A stretch of DNA of 22,473 nucleotides. It comes from a virus. Under the pieces are notes generated by a model. That model had not been told where the DNA came from. It searched no databases and saw only the letters and a program-made list of their open reading frames with translations. Location of the stretch: positions 1 through 22,473 of IMG/VR virus record IMGVR_UViG_3300042924_003151; one strand, 5' to 3'. A program made the translations under genes and the position numbers. Of this stretch, positions 13,055 to 19,630 are shown in pieces (position 1 is the first letter of the stretch; each line of letters starts with the position of its first letter).

Positions 13055-13315
13055 ATGCCTCGCCGTTATAGCATCATCGCTGGTGTCGCGTCCATGAAGA
13101 CCGACGGCCCTTTCGTCCTTAACAGGGAGGTCGAAGCAACCTTGCAAACCCGAGAGCGTAAAATCGCATTATTAAAAAAGCAGATACATGAACGAGACCT
13201 AAAACTGGCGAAGAGCTCAAAGGGTATAGTGCGTATCAGCATCAACTCAACCAAAGGAAAGACATACGAAATAACCCTCGACGGAACCCTAACCATAAAC
13301 GGACTACCTCTATGA
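13055..13315 (+). CDS. Small unknown protein in a low-GC segment
   Basis: Start ATG 13055, 1 nt after the previous stop; ATG 13094 is an alternative. The 86-residue product has a basic coiled-coil segment (about residues 25-55, RERKIALLKKQIHERDLKLAK) followed by a beta hairpin (IVRISINSTKGKTYEITLDGT). GC is about 40-43 % at 13141-13260 by my count, the lowest of any gene-sized segment here, and AT-rich codons such as ATA and TTA appear. This suggests a recently gained gene. Its stop overlaps the next start (ATGA). Function unknown. Confidence 0.55.
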   Translation: MPRRYSIIAGVASMKTDGPFVLNREVEATLQTRERKIALLKKQIHERDLKLAKSSKGIVRISINSTKGKTYEITLDGTLTINGLPL

Positions 13316-13764
13316 CCCTAAACCAGCGCTTCTCAGTCGTCGCCCTGCTGCTCCTCGGGCTCAACGCCCAAGCCAAGACCGACGCCGCCTTCCTTGAGGC
13401 CGTCGCCGCGGTCGAGTCCGGGCACAACCGCAAGGCCATCGGCAAGGCCGGTGAGCGGGGCCAGTATCAGGTCGGAAAGGCCGCTTGGGACGATGCCTCC
13501 GCCCGCCTCAAGGCCGAGGGCCACTACGCCTTCCCCTGGTCTAAGTGGCGCGACGCTACGGCGCAGGACATGGTGGCCGCTTCGCACCTCCGCTGGATCA
13601 GGTCGAACTTCCACCGCCTCGGCATGACCGACCCGACCCCCGAACAGATGGCGCTCGTCTGGAATGTCGGATGGTCGGAGGCCCGCAGCCGAGACTTCAG
13701 GGCGAACGACTACGCCTTCCGCGTGGCTAATTTATTCCGCTCGCAAAAGGTTTTGACCCGTTGA
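13312..13764 (+). CDS. Secreted lysozyme-like transglycosylase (probable endolysin)
   Basis: A 150-residue protein. Residues 1-21 form an export signal (MTLNQRF then VVALLLLGL, cleavage after AQA), so it should reach the periplasm through Sec. The rest resembles a goose-lysozyme/SLT transglycosylase fold: AVESGHNRKAIGKAGERGQY (about 33-52) supplies the catalytic Glu35 and the Gln-Tyr of the family's ES...GxxQ pattern, followed by a helix with conserved Trp. It cleaves the beta-1,4 MurNAc-GlcNAc bond of peptidoglycan. It is separated from the holin cassette by about 3 kb and lies among replication genes, unlike most endolysins. A virion-associated or signal-released role is possible. ATGA overlap with the upstream gene. 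Confidence 0.75.
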   Translation: MTLNQRFSVVALLLLGLNAQAKTDAAFLEAVAAVESGHNRKAIGKAGERGQYQVGKAAWDDASARLKAEGHYAFPWSKWRDATAQDMVAASHLRWIRSNFHRLGMTDPTPEQMALVWNVGWSEARSRDFRANDYAFRVANLFRSQKVLTR

Positions 13765-13776
13765 AAGTTTCGACCT

Positions 13777-14241
13777 GTGGCGCACCTCCTCGTAGCAATC
13801 GACCCTGGCGTAAACGGCGGCATCGTCTGGTCACTTGAAGGCGACCCGGTCAAGTGCGCTAAGATGCCCGGGTCGGATGTCGAGGTCTGCCAACTTCTCG
13901 CGGACTTGAGCTGCAAGGCCAAGGACGTCAGCCTCTACCTCGAGGAGCCCCCGCTGTTCGCGGGCAAGAACATCCCCGGCTCGGCCATCGGCAAACTGAT
14001 GTGGAACACGGGCGTCCTCTACGGCGCCGCCGTCGCCATGGGCTGGAAAATCCACCGCATCCGGCCGGCCATCTGGCAGAAGACGCACACCTGCGGCACC
14101 AAGGGCGAACTGACCACGACCCAGTGGAAGAACAAACTCAAGGCCCGCGCTGCCGAACTGTTCCCCTCGGTCGACGTCACCCTGTGGAACGCCGACGCCC
14201 TCCTCATCTTCGACTCCGCCACCCGCGGCGCCATCAACTGA
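13777..14241 (+). CDS. RuvC-like Holliday junction resolvase
   Basis: A 154-residue RNase-H-fold nuclease from GTG 13777. The acidic catalytic set is visible: Asp9 in VAIDPGVNGG, Glu56/57 in YLEEPP, and Asp140 with Asp146 in NADALLIFDSATRG at the C-terminus. This order (D near the N-terminus, E in the middle, D-rich end) fits phage RuvC-type resolvases that cut four-way DNA junctions produced by recombination or replication. A stretch of small residues (NTGVLYGAAVAMGW) is the usual helix before the catalytic end. It likely works with the ERF, exonuclease and ligase. A RuvC-like fold used for debranching before packaging is equally possible. Confidence 0.8.
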   Translation: MAHLLVAIDPGVNGGIVWSLEGDPVKCAKMPGSDVEVCQLLADLSCKAKDVSLYLEEPPLFAGKNIPGSAIGKLMWNTGVLYGAAVAMGWKIHRIRPAIWQKTHTCGTKGELTTTQWKNKLKARAAELFPSVDVTLWNADALLIFDSATRGAIN

Positions 14242-14255
14242 GTTAACATAACTCA
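14239..14255 (+). promoter_or_regulatory. 17-bp perfect dyad (possible operator)
   Basis: TGAGTTA and TAACTCA form perfect 7-bp arms around ACA. The first three bases are the stop codon of the resolvase gene, and the next gene starts 34 nt further on after a pyrimidine-rich leader. An operator for a dimeric HTH protein or a short hairpin is possible. No T-run that would make it a standard terminator follows immediately, although TTTT occurs at 14271-14274. Confidence 0.45.
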
Positions 14256-14288
14256 ACCCTTCCCTCCCTTTTGTAACCTTTCCAACCT

Positions 14289-14525
14289 ATGAAGAAAACC
14301 TCCATCAAGAACATCCCCGAGGCTCAGGCCTACGCGGTCATCCCGGGCACGCGCTACATCCTGCTGCCCGACGGCGTCCTCGCCAAGCCCCTGACCAGCA
14401 CGCTCAAGCCCTCCGGCCCCGCGTACAATATCGTCATCGACGGCAAGGTCCGCCAAGTCTCCCTCTCCGTCCTGCAGGAGTCCATCGGCAAGGCCGATAT
14501 CCGCGACCTGATCCGCAAGGACTGA
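14289..14525 (+). CDS. Small basic protein, unknown
   Basis: A 78-residue protein from ATG 14289, preceded by a C/T-rich leader without Shine-Dalgarno. The layout is a short basic start, beta strands (YILLPDGVLAK, YNIVIDGKVRQVSL) and a C-terminal helix (VLQESIGKADIRDLIRKD). It sits between the resolvase and ERF genes and could help recombination, but no motif supports that. A fold resembling small nucleic-acid-binding beta-sheet proteins is possible. Unrecognised. Confidence 0.55.
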   Translation: MKKTSIKNIPEAQAYAVIPGTRYILLPDGVLAKPLTSTLKPSGPAYNIVIDGKVRQVSLSVLQESIGKADIRDLIRKD

Positions 14526-14539
14526 CCTCCCCTTTCCCT

Positions 14540-15007
14540 ATGCCTAAAGAACCCACATCCCCCAACACCGCGACGGCCGACCTGGTCGCCGCTCTCGCGC
14601 AGCTCGACAACGTCAAGGCCAACAAGGTCAACCCGGGCTTCAAGAACCGCTACGTCTCCCTCGACGCGCTGCTCGACGCCATCAAGCCAGTCCTCCTCGA
14701 CCACAACCTGGCTCTGATCCAGACGCTCATCTCCGAAGAGGGCAAGGTCGGCGTCTCGACCGCCTTCCTCCACACCTCCGGCGAGCGCTTCGACTTCGGC
14801 CGACTGATGGTCAAGTCCGAGGGCCTCGACGCTCAGAAGATTGGCGGAGCCATCACTTACATCCGCCGCCAGTCCATCCAGACCGCCTGTTCCATCAGTG
14901 TGGACTTGGACGACGATGGTGCCGTGGCGGCCTCTGGCTTCCGTTCTGCGGCCGTTTCCCCCTCCGCCCCTGCCTTCTCCCCCACCCCTCGCCCCCTGAC
15001 CAAATGA
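14540..15007 (+). CDS. ERF-family single-strand annealing protein
   Basis: A 155-residue protein from ATG 14540. It shows the ERF layout: NPGFKNRYVSLDALLDAIKP near residues 31-50, a central strand region (GVSTAFLHTSGE, 71-82), then the conserved end DAQKIGGAITYIRRQSIQTA (97-116) with Gly-Ala and Arg-Arg, and an acidic VDLDDDG. The C-terminal ~30 residues are Pro/Ser-rich and probably disordered. ERF proteins coat single-stranded DNA and anneal complementary strands, as in P22. Here it would pair with the PD-(D/E)XK exonuclease at 16073. The stop overlaps the next ATG in the recurring ACCAAATGA junction. Confidence 0.85.
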   Translation: MPKEPTSPNTATADLVAALAQLDNVKANKVNPGFKNRYVSLDALLDAIKPVLLDHNLALIQTLISEEGKVGVSTAFLHTSGERFDFGRLMVKSEGLDAQKIGGAITYIRRQSIQTACSISVDLDDDGAVAASGFRSAAVSPSAPAFSPTPRPLTK

Positions 15008-15243
15008 GCGACCCTAAGGACTTCAACCCCTTCGACCCCATCTCCGCCGCGATGGGCGCCATGCACGGCCAGAACCTGAGCGCCGCCAAGGACGCCCGCA
15101 TCAAGCAGCTGGAGGAACGCCTGGAGGGAATGCGCGAGGCCGGCGACCAACTCTGGTACTGTATCCGCCACGCCAAACGCATCGACCCGTCCGAACTCGT
15201 GGACGCTGTTCAGGAATGGCAGGAGGCCCGCAACAATGGCTGA
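15004..15243 (+). CDS. Small coiled-coil protein
   Basis: A 79-residue acidic protein from ATG 15004 (ACCAAATGA overlap with the ERF stop). Residues ~26-50 (SAAKDARIKQLEERLEGMREAGDQ) form a likely coiled coil, and the following region contains DQLWYCIRHAKRIDPSELVDA. The stop codon is overlapped by 8 nt with the next start. Lying between ERF and exonuclease genes, it may support recombination, but nothing in the sequence proves this. Unrecognised. Confidence 0.5.
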   Translation: MSDPKDFNPFDPISAAMGAMHGQNLSAAKDARIKQLEERLEGMREAGDQLWYCIRHAKRIDPSELVDAVQEWQEARNNG

Positions 15244-15475
15244 CCTGCCGAAGGGCATAGAGAAGATCGCGGCCACCGTCCGAAATCAATACGCCCTCCT
15301 CCTCTTCTTGGACGGCTTCCCCTACATCGAGATGACCGCCCGCAAGTCCGCCGACTTCATGACCGACTTGAACGCGTGGAAGCGGAAGACCTACCCGTCC
15401 CTCTCCCGGTCAGACGTCCGATTCTTTACGCTCGCACCTAACGGCGAAGTCAAAGAACTTACCTTCACCAAATGA
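15236..15475 (+). CDS. Small unknown protein
   Basis: A 79-residue protein from ATG 15236. It opens with a short helix (GIEKIAATVRNQYALLLFL), continues with FPYIEMTARKSADFMTDLNAWK, and ends in a beta strand (SDVRFFTLAPNGEVKELTF) and the C-terminal Thr-Lys. The same FTK/LTK-stop plus ATGA junction is seen at two other gene pairs. Soluble, no motif recognised; probably part of a small-protein cluster between ERF and the exonuclease. Confidence 0.5.
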   Translation: MADLPKGIEKIAATVRNQYALLLFLDGFPYIEMTARKSADFMTDLNAWKRKTYPSLSRSDVRFFTLAPNGEVKELTFTK

Positions 15476-15819
15476 CGAACCGCGAATACCTCAGGAACCT
15501 CCTGACGCAACTAGCCGGCGAACTGGCCACCCTCCGCCCTAACTCTTTCGAGGGCATCGCTGGCGACGCTAACTCCCTCGCCGAGTCCATCATCGCCGTC
15601 AACAACGAGCTCGACGCCCTGGACGCCGACAAGATCGAGGAGGCCTATCACGTCAAACCCATCTACGACCGCATCAAGGCCGTGGTCGCCCATGAGCGCG
15701 TCCTCCGCAATCAGCTCGACCGCATCGCCCTCGCCGCGGACAACGCCATCGACCTTTGCAACCTCCTTTCGGCGCACGTCGAAGAGCACAACCCGAGCGA
15801 AGACGACGCCGCCCTCTGA
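15472..15819 (+). CDS. Helical unknown protein
   Basis: A 115-residue, nearly all-helical acidic protein from ATG 15472 (ATGA overlap). Two long amphipathic helices (YLRNLLTQLAGELATLR; YDRIKAVVAHERVLRNQLDR) suggest a helical bundle or coiled coil. The C-terminus is acidic and disordered (EHNPSEDDAAL). It is 3 nt from the next gene. No family recognised. It is not a membrane protein. Confidence 0.5.
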   Translation: MTNREYLRNLLTQLAGELATLRPNSFEGIAGDANSLAESIIAVNNELDALDADKIEEAYHVKPIYDRIKAVVAHERVLRNQLDRIALAADNAIDLCNLLSAHVEEHNPSEDDAAL

Positions 15820-15822
15820 CCC

Positions 15823-16050
15823 ATGAGCCAGCGCTACACCATCTTCCCGTCCAAGGACAACAAGACCGGCGTCCTTCGGTATGGCTTCAAGGATGAGAAG
15901 GCCAACGCGGATAAGCCAAAGGACGCCCTTGTCCACGGCACTGCACTGTATTGCATCGGACACACCTTTCTGTTGATCGAGAACGCTGCCGACGCCATCA
16001 CCGTCTGCGCGCTTCTTAACCACATCGAAAAGAACACCGCCTCCCTCTGA
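15823..16050 (+). CDS. Small unknown protein
   Basis: A 75-residue protein from ATG 15823. It begins with SQRYTIFPSKDNKTG, then a beta-like stretch, then a helix (AADAITVCALLNHIEKN). A single Cys in YCIGHTF and another in TVCALL are noted but do not form a metal motif. It ends 22 nt before the exonuclease gene. It looks like another member of the small-protein cluster. Function unknown. Confidence 0.5.
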   Translation: MSQRYTIFPSKDNKTGVLRYGFKDEKANADKPKDALVHGTALYCIGHTFLLIENAADAITVCALLNHIEKNTASL

Positions 16051-16072
16051 CCCTTTCCACCAAACGCACATC

Positions 16073-16876
16073 ATGCCCCAAATCCACGACCGCAAAGAAT
16101 ACCGCGCCTTCCCAGCGCTCAACCAGTCCGCCGCGAAAGTCCTCGTCGGCAATTCGCCTGCCCACTATCAGGCCTACATCAACACGCCCCAGGAAGAGAC
16201 CAAGGCCCTCAAGTTCGGCACCTTCGTTCACTCGGCCGTCCTCGAACCGAAGACGCTCGACGACCTCTACGTCACCGCCCCGGATTGTGATCGGCGGACT
16301 AAAGAGGGAAAGGCTATCTGGAGCGAGTTCGTCACGGCCAACGCCGGCAAGACTATCCTCGACTATGAGGAGTCAGCCCTCGGCCATCTTGTCGCCGCGT
16401 CTGCCCGACACGCGCTTAAGACCCACGGCGTCGTCTTTGACGCGACCGAAGTCATGTACCACGTCGACTACTGTGGCGTCCCGCTCAAGGCCGCCATCGA
16501 CGGCGTGGCCGGTGACTACCTCTGGGACATCAAGACCACAGGCGCCGGTGAAGCGACTCCCGCTGGTATGTTAAAGAGCATCCGCAATTATCGCTATAAC
16601 CTGCAGGCCTATTGGTACCGACTCGTCTACGAGCTCGCCACTGGCCGTCGCCCTCTCGGCTTCCGATTCCTCTTCATCGAGAAGGAGCCCCCGTTCGCCT
16701 GGTCGATATGCGAAGTAGGCCCCGACCTGATGTCCTATGCCGTCTCCGACTTCGAGAAGGCCATCACCCTCTACAAGGAATGCAGCGCCACGGGCGTCTG
16801 GCCGTCTTACACTCAGGAGATTCAGGTCATCGACATCAAGTCCACGACCACCGCCGCCCCTATCAACTTCGCCTAA
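16073..16876 (+). CDS. PD-(D/E)XK exonuclease, RecE/DUF3799-like
   Basis: A 267-residue nuclease from ATG 16073. The N-terminal part carries LKFGTFVHSAVLEP (47-59) with a His53 typical of the RecE/YqaJ-like fold. The catalytic core is Glu126, Asp143 in AAIDG, and Asp152-Ile-Lys154 in LWDIKTT, the PD-(D/E)XK signature, followed by the QAYWY helix (178-182) that is characteristic of RecB-like and RecE-like exonucleases. Mg-dependent 5'-3' digestion of duplex ends would make single-stranded tails for the ERF protein, a RecET/Red-type pairing. This is the usual architecture of phage exodeoxyribonucleases annotated with this domain. Adjacent to an SSB-like gene. Confidence 0.82.
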   Translation: MPQIHDRKEYRAFPALNQSAAKVLVGNSPAHYQAYINTPQEETKALKFGTFVHSAVLEPKTLDDLYVTAPDCDRRTKEGKAIWSEFVTANAGKTILDYEESALGHLVAASARHALKTHGVVFDATEVMYHVDYCGVPLKAAIDGVAGDYLWDIKTTGAGEATPAGMLKSIRNYRYNLQAYWYRLVYELATGRRPLGFRFLFIEKEPPFAWSICEVGPDLMSYAVSDFEKAITLYKECSATGVWPSYTQEIQVIDIKSTTTAAPINFA

Positions 16877-16880
16877 TACC

Positions 16881-17321
16881 ATGACCACCGAAAACAACGA
16901 CCGCCCGCCGCTCACGTCCATCTCCCAGAATGGAACGTACAAACTGAAACTCATCCGCCCCAAGGGAACCGACAAGGTCAAGGTCTGGGAGGATGGCACG
17001 GCCTCCGCCCGCCTCTTCTTCGTAGACGACAAGGGCTTCTGCCTCTCAAAGAACTTCTCCACCAAGTACGGCAAGGCGCTCGCCATGCTCGTCGGTAAGT
17101 TCTCCGGCAAGTTCACCAACGAGATCAGGCTAGACGCGACCCCTGCCGAGTACCTGGAGTACATCGCCCCCGCTTGCGGCCAGACCATCCTAGTCGGCGT
17201 AGAGGTCGAGGCTAATGGCGAATGGCAGGGCAAACCTCAGTATAAATATAAGATGACGTACCCCCGCGGAAGTCAGTCCCCGGTCGTCAGCGAGCCCATC
17301 CCCGACAACCCGCCGTTCTGA
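16881..17321 (+). CDS. SSB-like single-stranded DNA-binding protein
   Basis: Start ATG 16881, 4 nt after the exonuclease stop, in preference to longer in-frame readings. The 146-residue product has an OB-fold-like series of strands (GTYKLKLIRPKG, ASARLFFVDDKG, TILVGVEVEA) and a C-terminal tail EPIPDNPPF. That tail resembles the SSB tip DDDIPF that recruits partner proteins, although it has fewer acidic residues. Position after the exonuclease and before the helicase supports a replication or recombination role. It is not a canonical SSB family member by sight; DUF669-type or recombination-associated ssDNA-binding proteins are alternatives. Confidence 0.55.
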   Translation: MTTENNDRPPLTSISQNGTYKLKLIRPKGTDKVKVWEDGTASARLFFVDDKGFCLSKNFSTKYGKALAMLVGKFSGKFTNEIRLDATPAEYLEYIAPACGQTILVGVEVEANGEWQGKPQYKYKMTYPRGSQSPVVSEPIPDNPPF

Positions 17322-17482
17322 TGGACAACCACGTCAAGCTGCGGGAAGCCCTCATCGAGGCCCTGCTCAAGAACCCCGACATCAAACTGCGCCGCGTCAG
17401 GCGCAAGGTCAAGATGTCCGGCCGCCAGACCCGCATCGCCGCCCGCATGGCCAAGGCGCTGCGTAAGGCCAACGCTGAATGA
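17321..17482 (+). CDS. Small basic protein
   Basis: A 53-residue ORF, from ATG 17321 (TGATG overlap with the upstream stop) to TGA 17482 (ATGA overlap with the HNH gene). It is extremely basic, with the run LRRVRRKVKM and the helix TRIAARMAKALRKA, so it probably binds nucleic acid or acts as a small HTH-like peptide. The two flanking overlaps strongly support real translation in spite of its size. Its function is unknown; a link with the downstream nuclease is only positional. Confidence 0.6.
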   Translation: MDNHVKLREALIEALLKNPDIKLRRVRRKVKMSGRQTRIAARMAKALRKANAE

Positions 17483-17976
17483 GCACCGCCGCCGCCAAGA
17501 AGGTCGCCTCCATCCTCCGGCTTAAGGAATGGGCAAAGGCCAACCCTGAAAAGGCAAAGCAGACCCAAGCAAATTGGCGGGCTAAGAATCGCGATAGCCA
17601 TCGGGAAGCGATTAAGCGCTGGAGGGAGAAGAACAAGGATCGCGCTCGGGCCGTTGAGTCCGAACGTTCGAAACGCCGCTTCTTCCATACCAGGGCTAAG
17701 AACTCGGTATGGCGAACCAAGCAGGGCGACGTGGCGGAAATCAGGTCTGCCATTTTCTGGATATGGAAGCGTCAGCGTGGCCGATGCGCCATGACTGGGA
17801 AGCCATTGGACAGGACCGCTGAGCTAGATCACATCATCCCCGTGTCTAAGGGAGGCAATAACGAGCCTTCCAACCTTCAATGGCTTTCTCCCGAAGTTAA
17901 CCAGTGCAAGAACGATATGACTGTCGAGCAGTTCATGGAAGTCTGCAAAGCCGTCCTTTCCTACTACAAAAAATAA
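17479..17976 (+). CDS. HNH endonuclease, zinc-ribbon Cys mostly absent
   Basis: A 165-residue protein with a strongly basic N-terminal half (WREKNKDRARAVESERSKRR) and a C-terminal HNH core: GRCAMTGKPL (101-110), LDHIIPVSKGG (116-126) with Asp117-His118, SNLQWL (131-136) and NQCKND (141-146). The usual two CxxC pairs are reduced: the first has Cys103 only, and the second (LCxxCN in most relatives) reads LSPEVN, so zinc stapling is lost. The nicking or cutting metal site (DH, N, and the later N/K) still looks intact. It could be a free-standing homing endonuclease or a phage-used nuclease. GC is about 52 % in part of the gene by my count, lower than the neighbours, which fits a mobile origin. 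Confidence 0.75.
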   Translation: MSTAAAKKVASILRLKEWAKANPEKAKQTQANWRAKNRDSHREAIKRWREKNKDRARAVESERSKRRFFHTRAKNSVWRTKQGDVAEIRSAIFWIWKRQRGRCAMTGKPLDRTAELDHIIPVSKGGNNEPSNLQWLSPEVNQCKNDMTVEQFMEVCKAVLSYYKK

Positions 17977-18548
17977 TGTCCCCTCCCACACTCGTTTTAA
18001 TTTGCGGATTCGCAAGGGCCGGGAAGGACTCCCTTGCCGAGGGCATCCTTGAATGGTCCCGCCGGCCGTCGCGCAAGACCTCCTTTGCCGCCCACCTCAA
18101 GGACGCAGCGAACGACTTCCTCTGGTCGCTCAATCTGGAAGGCGACTTCCATAACGAGGCCTTTAAGGTGAAACATCGGGACGTGCTCGTCACCCTGGGC
18201 AAGTTCGCCCGCTCCCTTAACCCTGACGTCTTCGCCGAGAACCTCGCCCACTTCGTCCCGATCCAGATGGGCCCCGATGAGGTCGCCCCCGAGACGGTCG
18301 TCGTTTCTGACTGGCGGTATATCAACGAGCTGCGGGTGTCCCAGTCCATCCTCTGGAACCTCGGCTGGAAGGTCCGCACCGTCTACGTCTCCACGGCCGG
18401 CATCGGCCCCGCGAACGACGAGGAGCTCGACAGCATCTGCGAGATTAAGCAGTTCCATTCCTTCGACCAGGAGTTCGTCTTCGCCCCTAACTCCCGCCAG
18501 TGCATCCTCGCCGAAGGGCGCCATCTGGCCAAGACGTGGAATCTCTGA
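17976..18548 (+). CDS. Deoxynucleoside monophosphate kinase
   Basis: Start ATG 17976 (TAATG overlap with the HNH stop) gives 190 residues. A P-loop GFARAGKDS (11-19, GxxxxGKDS) binds ATP phosphate. Downstream, FAAHLKDAANDFLWSLN, a KHRDVLVTLGKFARSLNPDVF segment (66-86) and VVVSDWRYINEL (108-119) match the layout of T4 gene 1-type dNMP kinases, whose WRxxNE region lies near the nucleotide. The enzyme makes dNDPs for phage DNA synthesis. The length is close to known phage enzymes. Adenylate- or thymidylate-kinase-like relatives are possible alternatives. Confidence 0.75.
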   Translation: MSPPTLVLICGFARAGKDSLAEGILEWSRRPSRKTSFAAHLKDAANDFLWSLNLEGDFHNEAFKVKHRDVLVTLGKFARSLNPDVFAENLAHFVPIQMGPDEVAPETVVVSDWRYINELRVSQSILWNLGWKVRTVYVSTAGIGPANDEELDSICEIKQFHSFDQEFVFAPNSRQCILAEGRHLAKTWNL

Positions 18549-18550
18549 CG

Positions 18551-18868
18551 ATGGAAGAGCCCCTGTCCATGGAGGAGACCATCGCATGGGCCAAGGGCAT
18601 CGGCATCTCCGCCGAGCGCGTGGCGTTCCTCCTCGCCTGTCCGAAGTATACCCGCACCGGGCGAAAGGACCAACCCGCCTACATCAAGACCGACAACCCG
18701 AACCACCACCTCCAGAAGCAGGGCGACTGCTGGTGGCTCCGCATCCGTCGGCGCAAGACCGACATCGTCCACAACCTGGGCAAAGACCTCGAGACCGCCC
18801 GCCGTCACCGCGACGAGATGCTTGCGGCCTATGACAAAGGCGAACCCATCCCCCACCTGACCAAATGA
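18551..18868 (+). CDS. AP2-like / arm-type DNA-binding protein
   Basis: Start ATG 18551, 2 nt after the previous stop, instead of longer in-frame readings. The 105-residue product has an N-terminal helix (SMEETIAWAKGIG), then a C-terminal segment (about 60-94) of the form CWWLRIRRRKTDIVHNLG followed by a helix with ETARRHRDEMLAAY. That strand-helix pattern, Trp-Arg-rich sheet followed by a helix ending in AxxRRDxxLA, is seen in AP2 and tyrosine-recombinase arm DNA-binding domains. No catalytic integrase domain follows. It ends in the LTK-stop/ATGA junction. A small DNA-binding or host-modulating role is likely. Confidence 0.5.
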   Translation: MEEPLSMEETIAWAKGIGISAERVAFLLACPKYTRTGRKDQPAYIKTDNPNHHLQKQGDCWWLRIRRRKTDIVHNLGKDLETARRHRDEMLAAYDKGEPIPHLTK

Positions 18869-19626
18869 GCAAGCTGACCAAGTTCATCTACGCCTCCGAC
18901 AGTCATGGCGACATGGCCGACCCCGAGGCCTTGGCCGCGCTCTACGAGTTCACTAAGGACTTCGGCGGGAGCAGCGTCCTCAAGATTGCCGGTGGAGATC
19001 AGTACGACTTCCGCTCCCTGCGTAAAGGCGTCGGCACGGACAAGGAAGGCGCTGAGTCCCTCCAGGCTGACCTCGACGATGGAAAACAGTTCTTCGACCG
19101 CTGGCGTCCTAACGTCTGGCTGTGGGGTAATCACGAGCACCGACTCGACGCTGCTCAAGGCGCCGGCTCCGCCCTGGTCCGCGACTACTGCCAAGGGGTG
19201 AAGGACCACATCAACGCCCACGCCCGCAAATGCGGAGCACGGACCATCCTCCCCTACCACGCCGACAAGGGCGTCTATCGCCTAGGCCCGGTGGCGATGA
19301 TACACGGATATGCACACGGCGCCAACGCCACCGTTCTCCAAGGCCTCCACTACGCCCCTTACGGCGGTGCTCTCATCCACGGGCATACACACAACCTCGC
19401 CAGCATTGCCTTGACCAAGCACGGGGGCGGCAACGCCTTCTCAGCTGGATGCCTATGCCGTAAAGACGAGATGACCTATAGCGCTCAGAGACTGGCGACG
19501 GCCCGATGGGGCTCAGGCTTTGTCGCGGGCTTCGTCACCGCCGGCGGAGACTACAAGGCATGGCTCGTCCACAAGATGGGCGACCAATGGATCTGGACGA
19601 AAGACCTTAAGACCTTTACCCCCTGA
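18865..19626 (+). CDS. Calcineurin-like metallophosphoesterase
   Basis: A 253-residue protein from ATG 18865 (ACCAAATGA overlap). The five metallophosphoesterase motifs are seen in order: ASDSH with Asp12 and His14; GGDQYD with Asp45; GNHEH with Asn89 and His90; MIHGY with His147; and IHGHTH with His172/His174. These ligands bind two metal ions for phosphoester hydrolysis. Phage members of this superfamily act as phosphatases or nucleases; the substrate cannot be decided here. No signal peptide, so it is cytoplasmic. It is placed in a DNA-metabolism block, which favours a DNA or nucleotide substrate. Confidence 0.82.
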   Translation: MSKLTKFIYASDSHGDMADPEALAALYEFTKDFGGSSVLKIAGGDQYDFRSLRKGVGTDKEGAESLQADLDDGKQFFDRWRPNVWLWGNHEHRLDAAQGAGSALVRDYCQGVKDHINAHARKCGARTILPYHADKGVYRLGPVAMIHGYAHGANATVLQGLHYAPYGGALIHGHTHNLASIALTKHGGGNAFSAGCLCRKDEMTYSAQRLATARWGSGFVAGFVTAGGDYKAWLVHKMGDQWIWTKDLKTFTP

Positions 19627-19630
19627 GCTC

